Shown: in pieces, positions 1 through 8,924 of the stretch
Layout: every line of letters begins with the position of its first letter
How positions within the stretch are numbered: position 1 is the stretch's first letter
DNA from: Bacteroidales bacterium
Lineage (GTDB): Bacteria; Bacteroidota; Bacteroidia; Bacteroidales; UBA932
Length of the DNA: 64,000 nucleotides
Direction: 5' to 3'
Assembly: GCA_015060255.1 (NCBI GenBank)
Contig: SUYV01000004.1
Location: forward strand, 1 to 64,000
The notes under the pieces: generated by a model
What the model was told of the DNA's origin: nothing
What the model saw: only the letters and a program-made list of their open reading frames with translations
Databases searched by the model: none
Position numbers and translations under genes: made by a program

Positions 1-212
1 CACCGAAGACCGTCAGCCTGCGTGTAAAAGCGCAGGCAGGAGGAAGGCTTGCGCTTACAGCGGGAGAGACTGCGGAATTCGACATCCCGAAGTCCGGAGA
101 ATGGATTGAGGTGACATGTCGTATGCCATTCAAAGTCAAGAATATACATAACATCAAGGTGAAACTTGTTTCTGATACTGAAATTGAAATCGACTGGATA
201 ACTTTCAAATAA
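1..212 (+). CDS. C-terminal fragment of a secreted carbohydrate-active protein (CBM6-like module)
   Basis: The window opens inside an open frame (first full codon at base 3) that ends with TAA at 210-212, three bases before the next gene's ATG. The last 69 residues look like the end of a CBM6-type beta-sandwich: alternating short strands (VSLRVKA, IEVTCRM, IKVKLVS) and a closing DWITF. CBM6 modules typically finish with a DWxxF-like strand carrying binding residues. Such modules often sit at the C-terminus of GH43 xylosidases and arabinofuranosidases, which fits the following genes. The catalytic part lies outside the window, so the enzyme family is inference. Confidence 0.6.
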   Translation, partial: PKTVSLRVKAQAGGRLALTAGETAEFDIPKSGEWIEVTCRMPFKVKNIHNIKVKLVSDTEIEIDWITFK

Positions 213-214
213 CT

Positions 215-2416
215 ATGAAAAAGATTGTGTCATTTATCATTACGGCCGCGTGTCTGGCCGGCTGCGGATCCAAGAATACATTTGTCTATGAGGGCAACCC
301 TCTCGTCCGTGACAAATATACGGCAGATCCGGCTCCTATGGTCGCCTCGGACGGCAGGCTATACATTTTCTGCGGCCATGACGAGTGCTTTGAGGACAGG
401 CCAGGATACGAAGGCAAATACGGCTTCAACATCACGGAATGGCTCTGTTATTCGACTGAGGACATGAACACATGGACAGACCACGGCGTGGTCATGAAAC
501 CGACCGATTTTGCATGGTCGATAGGTGAGGCGTGGGCTTCTCAGGCGATTGAGGGTCCTGACGGGAAATTCTATTTCTATGTCTCGACACAGTGCGGAGA
601 CCCGAACTGCAAGGCAGTCGGTGTCGCCGTTTCAGACAAGCCGGAAGGCCCATATGTCGATGCCATAGGGGAGCCTCTGATTGTAGACTCAATGACAGAC
701 AACGGTCCGAGAGGATGGTGGAACGATTTCGACCCTACGGTCATGATAGATGATGACGGAACGCCTTGGATGAGCTGGGGAAATGGCACATGCTTTCTCG
801 TGAAGCTGAAGAAGAACATGATCGAGCTTGACGGCGACATCATAGTTCTGCCTATGGAGAACTATGTCGAGGGACCATGGCTCTACAAGCGTGATGGCCA
901 TTATTACAATGTATATGCATCAATGGGACATCCGCTGGAGACCATTTCCTATGCAATGGCCGACAACATAGAAGGTCCGTGGACATTCATGGGTGAACTC
1001 ACAGGAATGGCTGAAGACAGCTTTACAATCCATCCCGGCATAATCGACTATAAAGGCAAGTCCTACCTTTTCTATCACAATTCAATCCTTTCCCTGGACG
1101 GCTACGGTCCGGCCACAGGCCGCCGCAGCGTATGCGTCGACGAGCTGTTTTACAATCCTGACGGAACCATCCGCCCTGTAATCCAGACCAGAGCCGGCAT
1201 CAAGCCGCTCCTTCCTGCAGAAGATGGTGCTTTCAAGACCCGTAAGTACAGGAATGTGTTCGTGGAGGCAGGATATGCCCCTGAAGCGGTAGACGCGAAG
1301 GTTGAAGAGGTTTTCAATGAGGTGTTCTTCGGGCCGGATAAGGTATACTTTGAAGTGGAGGACAGCTTGGCGTATATTTCCGACATCAAGAATCAGGATG
1401 TGCGTACCGAGGGAATGTCATACGGTATGATGATAGCCGTGCAGATGGACCGCAAGGACATCTTTGACAGATTGTTCAGATGGTGCAGGAAATACATGCA
1501 GCATGCCGACGGGCCTTATGAAGGATACTTTGCGTGGAGTTGCAAGGTTGACGGCACAAGAAATGCCCAGGGACCGGCATCAGACGGGGAACTGTATTAT
1601 GTCACATCTCTTCTGTTTGCATCGAACAGATGGGGAGATGACACAGGCATTGATTATAAGGCCGAGGCGCAATACATTCTTGACTGTGCCTTTGCAAAGG
1701 ACGGTTCGACAGGCGTCAACAACTTCATAAACACAGAGCATAAGCTTATAACATTCACCCCGGACAACTTCGGTTACACCTTCACTGACCCGTCATACCA
1801 CATTCCGGTATTTTACGAGATCTGGGCGGAATGGGCCGACGACGGACGTGCCGGCTTCTGGAAAGAATGTGCGACAGCCTCACGCGAATATCTGAATAAG
1901 GCAATTCACCCGGAAACAGGACTGAATCCTGACATGAGCAACTACGACGGCTCCTTGAGAATGTTCAGGGGCAGTCATTTCGGCACGGGAAACTTCCGCT
2001 ATGATTCATGGAGAGTGCCTATGAACATAGCAATGGACTACTCATGGTCTTGTGCAGACAAGGAGTGGCAGAGGGAATATGGTGAGAAGGTACAGAACTT
2101 CTTCTACTCGCAGGGGATCAATGATTTCGTTGATCAATATCGCATTGACGGCACACTGCCTTCTGAAGATGAAATCCTGCCTGCAGGAGGTTGGACAAAG
2201 GCTCTCAGACACTCTGTAGGCCTTGTTTCTACTGTGGCTGCCGCAACTCTTCTGACAGATCATAGCATCAACAAGGAATTCGTGGATGCATTGTGGGATT
2301 CACAGAATGTTCCATACGAGGATGGATATTTCGATGCATATTACGACGGACTTCTCCGCCTTTTTGCATTCATGCACCTGAGTGGCAAATATCAGATCAT
2401 CTTCCCTGAATCATAA
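215..2416 (+). CDS. GH43-GH8 fusion lipoprotein (beta-xylosidase plus reducing-end xylose-releasing exo-oligoxylanase)
   Basis: This is a 733-residue lipoprotein with lipobox LAGC at 14-17. The N-terminal half (about 30-340) is a GH43 five-bladed propeller: catalytic base in ADPAP (D38), a second Asp in NDFDPT, and the acid Glu in VEGPW. The C-terminal half (about 345-733) is GH8 and closely resembles Rex enzymes: DVRTEGMSYG (general acid E399), PASDGE (D457) and YDSWRVPMN (D597). GH8 Rex removes xylose from the reducing end of xylo-oligosaccharides, while GH43 xylosidases act at the non-reducing end, so the fusion should trim oligosaccharides from both ends at the cell surface or in the periplasm. 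It starts 3 bp after the CBM6-like gene, so they are probably one operon. The domain calls are strong; exact substrates are inferred. Confidence 0.9.
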   Translation: MKKIVSFIITAACLAGCGSKNTFVYEGNPLVRDKYTADPAPMVASDGRLYIFCGHDECFEDRPGYEGKYGFNITEWLCYSTEDMNTWTDHGVVMKPTDFAWSIGEAWASQAIEGPDGKFYFYVSTQCGDPNCKAVGVAVSDKPEGPYVDAIGEPLIVDSMTDNGPRGWWNDFDPTVMIDDDGTPWMSWGNGTCFLVKLKKNMIELDGDIIVLPMENYVEGPWLYKRDGHYYNVYASMGHPLETISYAMADNIEGPWTFMGELTGMAEDSFTIHPGIIDYKGKSYLFYHNSILSLDGYGPATGRRSVCVDELFYNPDGTIRPVIQTRAGIKPLLPAEDGAFKTRKYRNVFVEAGYAPEAVDAKVEEVFNEVFFGPDKVYFEVEDSLAYISDIKNQDVRTEGMSYGMMIAVQMDRKDIFDRLFRWCRKYMQHADGPYEGYFAWSCKVDGTRNAQGPASDGELYYVTSLLFASNRWGDDTGIDYKAEAQYILDCAFAKDGSTGVNNFINTEHKLITFTPDNFGYTFTDPSYHIPVFYEIWAEWADDGRAGFWKECATASREYLNKAIHPETGLNPDMSNYDGSLRMFRGSHFGTGNFRYDSWRVPMNIAMDYSWSCADKEWQREYGEKVQNFFYSQGINDFVDQYRIDGTLPSEDEILPAGGWTKALRHSVGLVSTVAAATLLTDHSINKEFVDALWDSQNVPYEDGYFDAYYDGLLRLFAFMHLSGKYQIIFPES

Positions 2417-2426
2417 ACCAAGACTC

Positions 2427-3101
2427 ATGAGACGCTTCTTATACATATTAATCCTTTTCCTGGCACTGTCATCAACATCTGACGCCAGAAAAAAGCCGAA
2501 GGACCTTATCGCCAGATATCCTGCCCTCGCGCCTTATTTCAGCACTCCTTCAACTGAAGCCATGCAGCCTGATGAAAAAGGATTTATCCGCAGGTGGCTG
2601 CTTCTGGAGCCTATAGCCCACGAAACACGCACCAACACTGTCTTTGTGGACAGCTATGTAAGGCAATATCTTGATACCGGCTGGAATAAGGGAGACTTCA
2701 AGCTTCCTCAGGACGGCAGGGACGGCTGGCATGCCCTTGACAGCAGGCTGTTCAATGTCAAGCTATACCGATTCGCGGTCGGAACAGAGACAGGACGCTA
2801 CGGAATGATATGCCGCGTCGTCACCGTCATAGACGTTCCTGAAGACATTGAATGCGTACGCCTGGCTACTGGTTCCAATTCAGCGTCAATGTGGTGGATA
2901 GATGGGGAAGAGGTGCTGATCCTTTCTGGAGACAGACGAATGGTCATGGATGACGGAGCATCACGAAGACTCACATTGAAGAAGGGACGCCACATACTTT
3001 CGGGTGCCATCATCAATGGCCCGGGAATGAGCGATTTCTGCGTACGCTTCATTGACGAAGAAGGCAAGCCGGTACTTGATTATGAAATTCTAAACAAGTG
3101 A
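2427..3101 (+). CDS. Secreted protein of unknown function in the xylan locus
   Basis: This is a 224-residue protein. I choose the ATG at 2427 rather than the track start at 2382, because it gives a clean signal peptide (MRRFLYILILFLALSSTSDA) and begins 10 bp after the previous stop. The mature part contains GFIRRWLLLEPI, and later a WWIDGEE strand and a beta-rich C-terminus ending in DYEI, suggesting a carbohydrate-binding-like or esterase-accessory beta-sandwich. I recall similar FIRRWL...EP openings in secreted proteins near xylan esterases, but no Ser-His catalytic motif is visible here. Its place between two glycosidases implies a role in xylan use. Function unknown. Confidence 0.7.
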   Translation: MRRFLYILILFLALSSTSDARKKPKDLIARYPALAPYFSTPSTEAMQPDEKGFIRRWLLLEPIAHETRTNTVFVDSYVRQYLDTGWNKGDFKLPQDGRDGWHALDSRLFNVKLYRFAVGTETGRYGMICRVVTVIDVPEDIECVRLATGSNSASMWWIDGEEVLILSGDRRMVMDDGASRRLTLKKGRHILSGAIINGPGMSDFCVRFIDEEGKPVLDYEILNK

Positions 3102-3108
3102 TTCTGCC

Positions 3109-4554
3109 ATGAAGACATCTTTGAGACTCACATCATTGGCTTTATTCATGGCAGCCGCCATGACAGCCTCTGCACAAGAAGGAAAACCGTGGATTCATGA
3201 TCCGTCGACAATCATGCAATGTGACGGGAAATACTATACGTTCGGAACCGGTGGAGGCGGCCTCATTTCAGAAGACGGTTGGAACTGGTATCCCGGAGCG
3301 GAACGTCCTGGAGGGGGAGCGGCACCGGATGCAATGAAAATCGGAGGCAGATATCTGGTCGCATACAGTTCTACAGGCGGTGGTCTTGGAGGCGGACATG
3401 CAGGTCGAATACTCACGATGTGGAACAGGACGCTGGATCCTAAGTCTCCGGATTTCGGCTTTACAGAGCCCGTGGAAGTGGCTTCGTCAGAGGTTGATGA
3501 AGACTGCGATGCAATAGACGCAGGGCTTTTCATGGATCCGACGACAGGGCGCCTCTGGTGCACATACGGCACCTATTTCGGCTTCATCCGCATTGTCGAA
3601 CTTGACCCTCAGACAGGAGCTCGAGTCGAAGGGAACGAGGCTGTAAATATAGCCATAGACTGCGAAGCGACGACAGTCATCTGGCGAAACGGATGGTATT
3701 ACCTCCTCGGCACTCACGGGACATGTTGCGACGGCGTGAATTCCACATACAATATAGTAGTGGGCCGCTCACGCAATGTGACTGGTCCATATCTTGACAA
3801 TATGGGAAGAGACATGATTGCTGGCGGAGGAAAGATGGTTGTCGATGCGGCAGACCGCCAGTTCGGAGCCGGACACTTCGGTCGCTATGTCGAAGACGAG
3901 GGTGTTGAAAAGATGTCATTCCATTGGGAAGCCGACCTGGACCGCGGAGGTCGTAGCGTTCTTGCCATACGCCCTCTGCTGTGGGAGAATGACTGGCCTG
4001 TTGCTGGCGAAGCATTTACTTCAGGAGTATACGAAATCTCGTCTGTACGCAGGGGATATGCCCTGGAGCTTGCAGTAGACTTTGTCAGACATGACATACC
4101 GAGAAGCAGATGGTGGGAGGCTTCCGACGAGCCGATTGCATCATATCCAAATCAGACGCTGGAAGAAGTGAAAGACACATGGCCGGAGGGAGAAATTCCT
4201 GCCCGCATCGGCGACTGGATGAACCGTCCTCACCAAAGATGGACCGTAACGGCAGTTCCCGAGGCCGGAGGCTATCTTGGAGGACAATATTATAAGATCC
4301 AGATCGAAGGTACGGACAGGGTTCTCGCAGCGGCAAAAGACGCAGAAGTCACTGTTGCACCATCATTTACAGGCGCTGCAGAGCAGCTCTGGCGCATCGA
4401 ACAGCTCACGGACGGGACTTTCAGGATCATGCCTAAGGAAGTTCCGGGAACTGAGCGTCAATATGTGCTTACATCCATAGCGGACAGCACCCCTACATTG
4501 GCGGAGTATGACTTCAACAGCGATAACTGCAAATGGAAATTCATCAGAAAATAA
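3109..4554 (+). CDS. GH43 family glycosidase, secreted (arabinofuranosidase/arabinanase-like)
   Basis: This is a 481-residue protein with a signal peptide ending ...MTASAQ near residue 23. The propeller domain shows the GH43 triad: WIHDPST (base D31), AIDAGLF (D137) and DCEATTV (acid E186). WIHDPS with a Gly-rich first blade (GTGGGGLISEDG) is typical of secreted GH43 arabinan/arabinoxylan enzymes. Residues about 370-480 form a separate beta-rich module (YYKIQIEGTDRVLAA, AEQLWRIEQL) resembling ricin-like trefoil domains. It starts 7 bp after the preceding gene, in the same operon. Likely action is removal of arabinose or xylose from hemicellulose; the subfamily cannot be fixed by eye. Confidence 0.85.
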   Translation: MKTSLRLTSLALFMAAAMTASAQEGKPWIHDPSTIMQCDGKYYTFGTGGGGLISEDGWNWYPGAERPGGGAAPDAMKIGGRYLVAYSSTGGGLGGGHAGRILTMWNRTLDPKSPDFGFTEPVEVASSEVDEDCDAIDAGLFMDPTTGRLWCTYGTYFGFIRIVELDPQTGARVEGNEAVNIAIDCEATTVIWRNGWYYLLGTHGTCCDGVNSTYNIVVGRSRNVTGPYLDNMGRDMIAGGGKMVVDAADRQFGAGHFGRYVEDEGVEKMSFHWEADLDRGGRSVLAIRPLLWENDWPVAGEAFTSGVYEISSVRRGYALELAVDFVRHDIPRSRWWEASDEPIASYPNQTLEEVKDTWPEGEIPARIGDWMNRPHQRWTVTAVPEAGGYLGGQYYKIQIEGTDRVLAAAKDAEVTVAPSFTGAAEQLWRIEQLTDGTFRIMPKEVPGTERQYVLTSIADSTPTLAEYDFNSDNCKWKFIRK

Positions 4555-4591
4555 TTTACATGACCGAATAGTACTATTTCATTCAAGCGAC

Positions 4592-4605
4592 GTCATTATA
4601 GTGAC
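4592..4605. promoter_or_regulatory. Near-palindrome upstream of the TonB receptor gene
   Basis: GTCATTATAGTGAC is a 14-bp inverted repeat with one mismatched pair, centred about 30 bp before the ATG at 4628. The position suits an operator for the receptor and its lipoproteins. No regulator is encoded nearby, so the role is speculative. Confidence 0.25.
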
Positions 4606-4627
4606 ACAGATAACAACAGAACTGACA

Positions 4628-7051
4628 ATGAGACACGTACTATTATTGATTGCATCAATGCTGTGCCTGGCATTTCCGGCCATGGCACAGCAGCAGGAAA
4701 GGACGCTTAAGTCAGAAATGGAGTTCCTTCATCAGGAATTTGGAGTGAACTTCGTATATGACTCGTCCATTGACCTGAAGAAGGCCTACAGCGGTAAGCC
4801 GATGAAAGAAGTGGCCCGTGACGCGAAGAATTCTCATGACAAGGGCCTCATGTCATGCCTTATGGCATTGTTCGAGAATTCCGGCGTGGACTTCGAGATT
4901 ATGAAGAAGTACATAGTCCTGACGAAGGAAGGCTCAAAGAAGAAGCCCAAGGACTACACCATCTTGATCGAAGAACAGCACGACACGATCAACGAATCCG
5001 TAGTGACTGCTTTACTGAATCCAGAGAAGAATGAGACTCAGACCGGGCTTAAACGGATCACCAGCAAGGATCTCAACTCCGGATTCGCATTATTCAGTAC
5101 CCCCGATGTCATAAAGACACTCCAGATGATGCCTGGAGTGTCATCGGGCACTGAACTGCTCTCCGGCTTCTATGTTCACGGAGGAGACGGAAGCGACAAT
5201 CTTTTTCTCCTTGACGGAGTTCCGATCTATCAGGTCAGCCATCTTGCCGGTCTGTTTTCTTCATTCAATACTGATGTCATTGGAAGTCTGGACTTCTACA
5301 AAAGCGGTTTCCCCGCACGCTATGGTTCAAAGATGTCGTCGGTGGTTGATGTAAATACAAAAGAAGGCAGCTTCAATGACTTTCATGGCACATTTGCCAT
5401 TGGATTGATTGACGGCCGTTTTCAGCTTGAAGGACCTCTGTGGAAAGGAAAGACGTCATTTAATGTAGGCCTCAGGAGGACATGGACAGAAACCTTGACC
5501 TTGCCTATCTTCGCAGTCATGAACAAATTCAACAGGCCTGACAAGCAGAATGCGAGATATGCATTCTCTGACTTCAACGCAAAGATTACTCATAAGTTCA
5601 GCGAGACCAACAGGTTATCAGCCAATTTCTACGCGGGAAGAGATGCCCTGAGATATCTGAATGACAATTTACATGAACATTATGATGAAAACAACGAGGT
5701 CATATTCATATCCGAGAGAGATGTCGTTGACATAGCGTTTTCCTGGGGCAACATTCTTGGGTCACTGAATTGGGATTATGAAATCAGTGACAGGATGTCG
5801 GTGAGGAACATAGCGTATTACAGCGGTTCCTATTCTTCCTTATCGTTTTCAAATCAGGAAACTGATTCAAGAAACAACAGCGTGACAGCCGGTGAGTATA
5901 ATACATCCAATGTCCATAATATGGGACTTAAATCGGATTGGTTCTACAGGCTGACACCTAAGCAGAAACTGAGATATGGAGCTACATTGCAATATCACAT
6001 CTATTGCCCCGATGCTACCGCCAGGACAGACTATGCATACGAAGGAGTGAATGCCACGACTACAGCATACGCTGATACATTAAGATACAACACATTAGAG
6101 GCATCGCTGTATGCTGAGGATGAAATTGCATTTACCGATGGCATCTCTATGAACGCAGGGCTCCGATATACGCTATATTCAGCTGCAGGCAAGACATGGC
6201 ATTCGCTTGAGCCGCGCGTAGCGATGAAATACAGGATCAATGACAGGCTTGCGGCTAAAGTCTCATACACTGAAATGAGTCAGCCTACTCATCTGGTGTC
6301 ATCCATGTATATTGACCTGCCTACGAATGCCTGGCTGCCTTCGACCGCGAAAATACGTCCCTCACGGTCAAGGGAAGTTGCGGCAGGCATTTATTCCAAT
6401 CTGGGACATCACATTCATCTTAATGTAGAAGGATGGTACAAGCACATGCATCATCTGATCGAATACGCCGGATCATATAGCGTTTTTCCACCTTTGACCG
6501 GATGGGAGGAATGCTACAAGACAGGCATGGGACGTTCATGGGGAGCTGAACTGGATTTCGGATTCGACAACGGGAGGACTCAGGCAAATGTATATTACAC
6601 CTTGTCATGGTCGCAGAGAAAGTTCGATGACTTCTACCATTCATGGTACAAGGACAGGAACGACAACCGTCACAAGCTCACTGTCATGGCAAAACATAAG
6701 TTCGGCAAACGTTTCGAACTGTATGGAGCATGGAATTTTCACAGCGGCAACCGTATCTCGCTTGCCTCGCATGATATCAATGGAGGCGAAAAAGATCTGT
6801 ATACGGAGCCTAACAATGTCAAGCTGCCGGACTATCACAGACTCGATCTTGGATTCAATTTTATCAAGACGACCAAAAGAGGCAACACAAGCATTTGGAA
6901 TATAAGCGTTTACAACGCATATTGCCGCATGAATCCGATAACAGCATTTATTGATTCCATAGGAATGAACGGAACAGTACTCGCATATTATGGATCGGCG
7001 GCAGGCATCATTCCGATAATCCCGACATTCAGTTATACCCTAAAATTCTGA
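4628..7051 (+). CDS. TonB-dependent outer-membrane receptor with N-terminal STN-like domain
   Basis: This is an 807-residue receptor. The ATG at 4628 is preferred over the track start at 4508 because it opens a normal signal peptide (MRHVLLLIASM...AMAQ) and removes a 47-bp overlap with the GH43 gene. Residues about 25-105 resemble an STN (secretin/TonB short N-terminal) domain. About 115-220 is the plug, with LLDGVPIYQVSHLAGLFSSF and GFPARYGSKMSSVVDV. The rest is a beta-barrel ending in YTLKF with the usual terminal Phe. STN domains often signal to an anti-sigma factor, but none is encoded here. It is followed at 4 bp by a DUF4249 lipoprotein, a common partner for this receptor class, rather than SusD. 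The ligand is unknown; neighbours suggest a saccharide. Confidence 0.9.
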   Translation: MRHVLLLIASMLCLAFPAMAQQQERTLKSEMEFLHQEFGVNFVYDSSIDLKKAYSGKPMKEVARDAKNSHDKGLMSCLMALFENSGVDFEIMKKYIVLTKEGSKKKPKDYTILIEEQHDTINESVVTALLNPEKNETQTGLKRITSKDLNSGFALFSTPDVIKTLQMMPGVSSGTELLSGFYVHGGDGSDNLFLLDGVPIYQVSHLAGLFSSFNTDVIGSLDFYKSGFPARYGSKMSSVVDVNTKEGSFNDFHGTFAIGLIDGRFQLEGPLWKGKTSFNVGLRRTWTETLTLPIFAVMNKFNRPDKQNARYAFSDFNAKITHKFSETNRLSANFYAGRDALRYLNDNLHEHYDENNEVIFISERDVVDIAFSWGNILGSLNWDYEISDRMSVRNIAYYSGSYSSLSFSNQETDSRNNSVTAGEYNTSNVHNMGLKSDWFYRLTPKQKLRYGATLQYHIYCPDATARTDYAYEGVNATTTAYADTLRYNTLEASLYAEDEIAFTDGISMNAGLRYTLYSAAGKTWHSLEPRVAMKYRINDRLAAKVSYTEMSQPTHLVSSMYIDLPTNAWLPSTAKIRPSRSREVAAGIYSNLGHHIHLNVEGWYKHMHHLIEYAGSYSVFPPLTGWEECYKTGMGRSWGAELDFGFDNGRTQANVYYTLSWSQRKFDDFYHSWYKDRNDNRHKLTVMAKHKFGKRFELYGAWNFHSGNRISLASHDINGGEKDLYTEPNNVKLPDYHRLDLGFNFIKTTKRGNTSIWNISVYNAYCRMNPITAFIDSIGMNGTVLAYYGSAAGIIPIIPTFSYTLKF

Positions 7052-7055
7052 TACA

Positions 7056-8057
7056 ATGAAATACATCAAATATATAATAGCTGCCATTGCGTCACTTGGT
7101 CTTGCGTCCTGCATGACACCATTTGACCTGGATCTTGATGATGAGCCGATCATTTTCCTGGAATCATTCCCCGGCTTAGAAGAAGTCGTAACTTTCAAGA
7201 TCCTGCCTGCTTACTCGAAGTCAAATACTGCCGTCAAGCCGGAGTTCAATCCTGAGATAGTCTTCACCGTCAACGGAAATGTAATCCCTGTCAGGGCCGA
7301 TAAGGAATCATATTATATAGCCGAATACAGACCTTCTTCAGGTGACAAGATGTCTATACAGGTGTCTGCTGAAGGCTTTCAGAGCATCAATGCGGAAACT
7401 GCAATTCCAGAGGCATTCCCTCAGATGAGGCTTGGATACCAGAAAGAAGATATCGGTGACCGCACACTTGCTGTCATACGCGTGACACCATACAATGATC
7501 CGGGGAAGTATCATTCATACGGACTCCAGATCTTTGAAGAGAATATTTATTATTATCCGGAAGGGGAGGAGACATATGTCAGAATGTATGTAGGAGATCA
7601 GATTCAGGATTATTACGATCTGGCGCCACACTCGATGGACGGAATGACTGTTTATTTGAACTCATCTCCTGTAGCGACATGGAGGGCTGGCTCGGAATCG
7701 GGGTATACGGAAGACCTTGTAATGGCCTTGGACACTCATGTGTATGATGGCTATGACTCATATAATAATCTGTTCGTTCACGACGGAGAGCTTCTTGGGT
7801 ATGATGAAGAGGGCAATGTGACCGGCAGGCTACCATATCACTCCCGCAGCAGGCTCAACTTGTTTACCATGACTGAAGAATTCTACAAATACATGGTGGC
7901 CCAGGAACTGATAAAAGATAATGCTGACTTCATCACAGGTCTTGCACCTTCAAATTTCTGCTATTCCAACATCAAAGGAGGATATGGAGTGTTTGCAGGA
8001 GTGTGCTGCACAGAGACAGGTTGGATAACACCGGAAATGATTGAAAGCAACAGATGA
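7056..8057 (+). CDS. DUF4249-type lipoprotein, partner of the TonB receptor
   Basis: This is a 333-residue lipoprotein with lipobox LASC (Cys19). After the lipid anchor it shows the DUF4249 layout: an acidic opening (DLDLDDEPIIFLESF), a beta-rich domain and a Trp/Tyr-rich middle with repeated acidic turns. It begins 4 bp after the receptor stop and its own stop overlaps the next start. DUF4249 proteins are typically encoded next to TonB receptors in Bacteroidota and are thought to be surface or periplasmic partners in uptake. The biochemical role is not established. Confidence 0.8.
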   Translation: MKYIKYIIAAIASLGLASCMTPFDLDLDDEPIIFLESFPGLEEVVTFKILPAYSKSNTAVKPEFNPEIVFTVNGNVIPVRADKESYYIAEYRPSSGDKMSIQVSAEGFQSINAETAIPEAFPQMRLGYQKEDIGDRTLAVIRVTPYNDPGKYHSYGLQIFEENIYYYPEGEETYVRMYVGDQIQDYYDLAPHSMDGMTVYLNSSPVATWRAGSESGYTEDLVMALDTHVYDGYDSYNNLFVHDGELLGYDEEGNVTGRLPYHSRSRLNLFTMTEEFYKYMVAQELIKDNADFITGLAPSNFCYSNIKGGYGVFAGVCCTETGWITPEMIESNR

Positions 8058-8923
8058 TTATGAAAAGAATTATATATGCTGCGCTTGCGGCAATGACGAT
8101 GTTGACAGGATGCGAATACCATCCATATTACGACGGACAGAAGTTCCGTATATACCACAAGGATTGCGGCCTGTTGGAGTCAGACGGAGCTCACATCTAT
8201 GTGCCTCACCAGCTTGATGAACCATTTGTCCTGAGTCTCTACGGAGGTTGGGGAAAGAGCCATCATATCGAGATTGAAGATCAGGAGTATCTGGGATATT
8301 CGTATGAAAAGGGAGATGTCAAAAAGTCCGGTTTTGATGGCCCTGACATGATTGCGGCAGGTGTGACTCTAATACCGAAGAAGATAGGAGATACGGTTAT
8401 AAGAATAACAGAGGAGACCACCGGTGAGTCAATAAGTATCTTTGTACATGTATGTGAAGCCTTTAAGGCGATTAAAGTATACGAGACACAGAACAGCCTC
8501 GCTGTCGGTACGTTACTGGCATTCAGGTATGGAGGTGTGGATGATGTCGTGAAAATATGCAGGGAAGACAGTGAGACTGGTGCAATAGAGCATATTGTCG
8601 ATGGTCGATATGCTTTTGTCGACCATGGAGCTACCGTCCATCTTGAAATGACATTCCCTGCTGATGAAGCAGGCCAGCCATGTGCGGGCGGCGCTGAAAT
8701 CAGCAAGGAATATGACATTGAGTTCAAGTATGGAGGAACATACGGCACTGCCAACGGCATGATGGAGCGTCTGAATCTTCTTGATTTTCCTTTAGCTACA
8801 AAGTCATCTTCATATTACAATTTCCAGTTTGTAGATATTACCGGAGGTATAGTACCTGACACGAGTTCACCGGACACCCGGATATTTTACGTCCGCTCAG
8901 CAGAAATAATACCTTGGATATAA
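8054..8923 (+). CDS. Lipoprotein of unknown function, third member of the receptor operon
   Basis: This 289-residue lipoprotein has lipobox LTGC (Cys20). The first ATG at 8054 overlaps the previous stop as ATGA, indicating translational coupling; a second in-frame ATG at 8060 is also possible. The mature protein is beta-rich and opens with EYHPYYDGQKFRIYHKDC. I recognise no domain. Its position argues for a surface-exposed accessory to the TonB receptor. It ends one base before the convergent CE4 gene. Confidence 0.75.
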   Translation: MIMKRIIYAALAAMTMLTGCEYHPYYDGQKFRIYHKDCGLLESDGAHIYVPHQLDEPFVLSLYGGWGKSHHIEIEDQEYLGYSYEKGDVKKSGFDGPDMIAAGVTLIPKKIGDTVIRITEETTGESISIFVHVCEAFKAIKVYETQNSLAVGTLLAFRYGGVDDVVKICREDSETGAIEHIVDGRYAFVDHGATVHLEMTFPADEAGQPCAGGAEISKEYDIEFKYGGTYGTANGMMERLNLLDFPLATKSSSYYNFQFVDITGGIVPDTSSPDTRIFYVRSAEIIPWI

Positions 8924-8924
8924 A

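Noticed and set aside
4628-8057. SusC/SusD pair
   Set aside because: The receptor lacks the SusC-type partner, and the next protein has DUF4249 rather than SusD (RagB/TPR) features.
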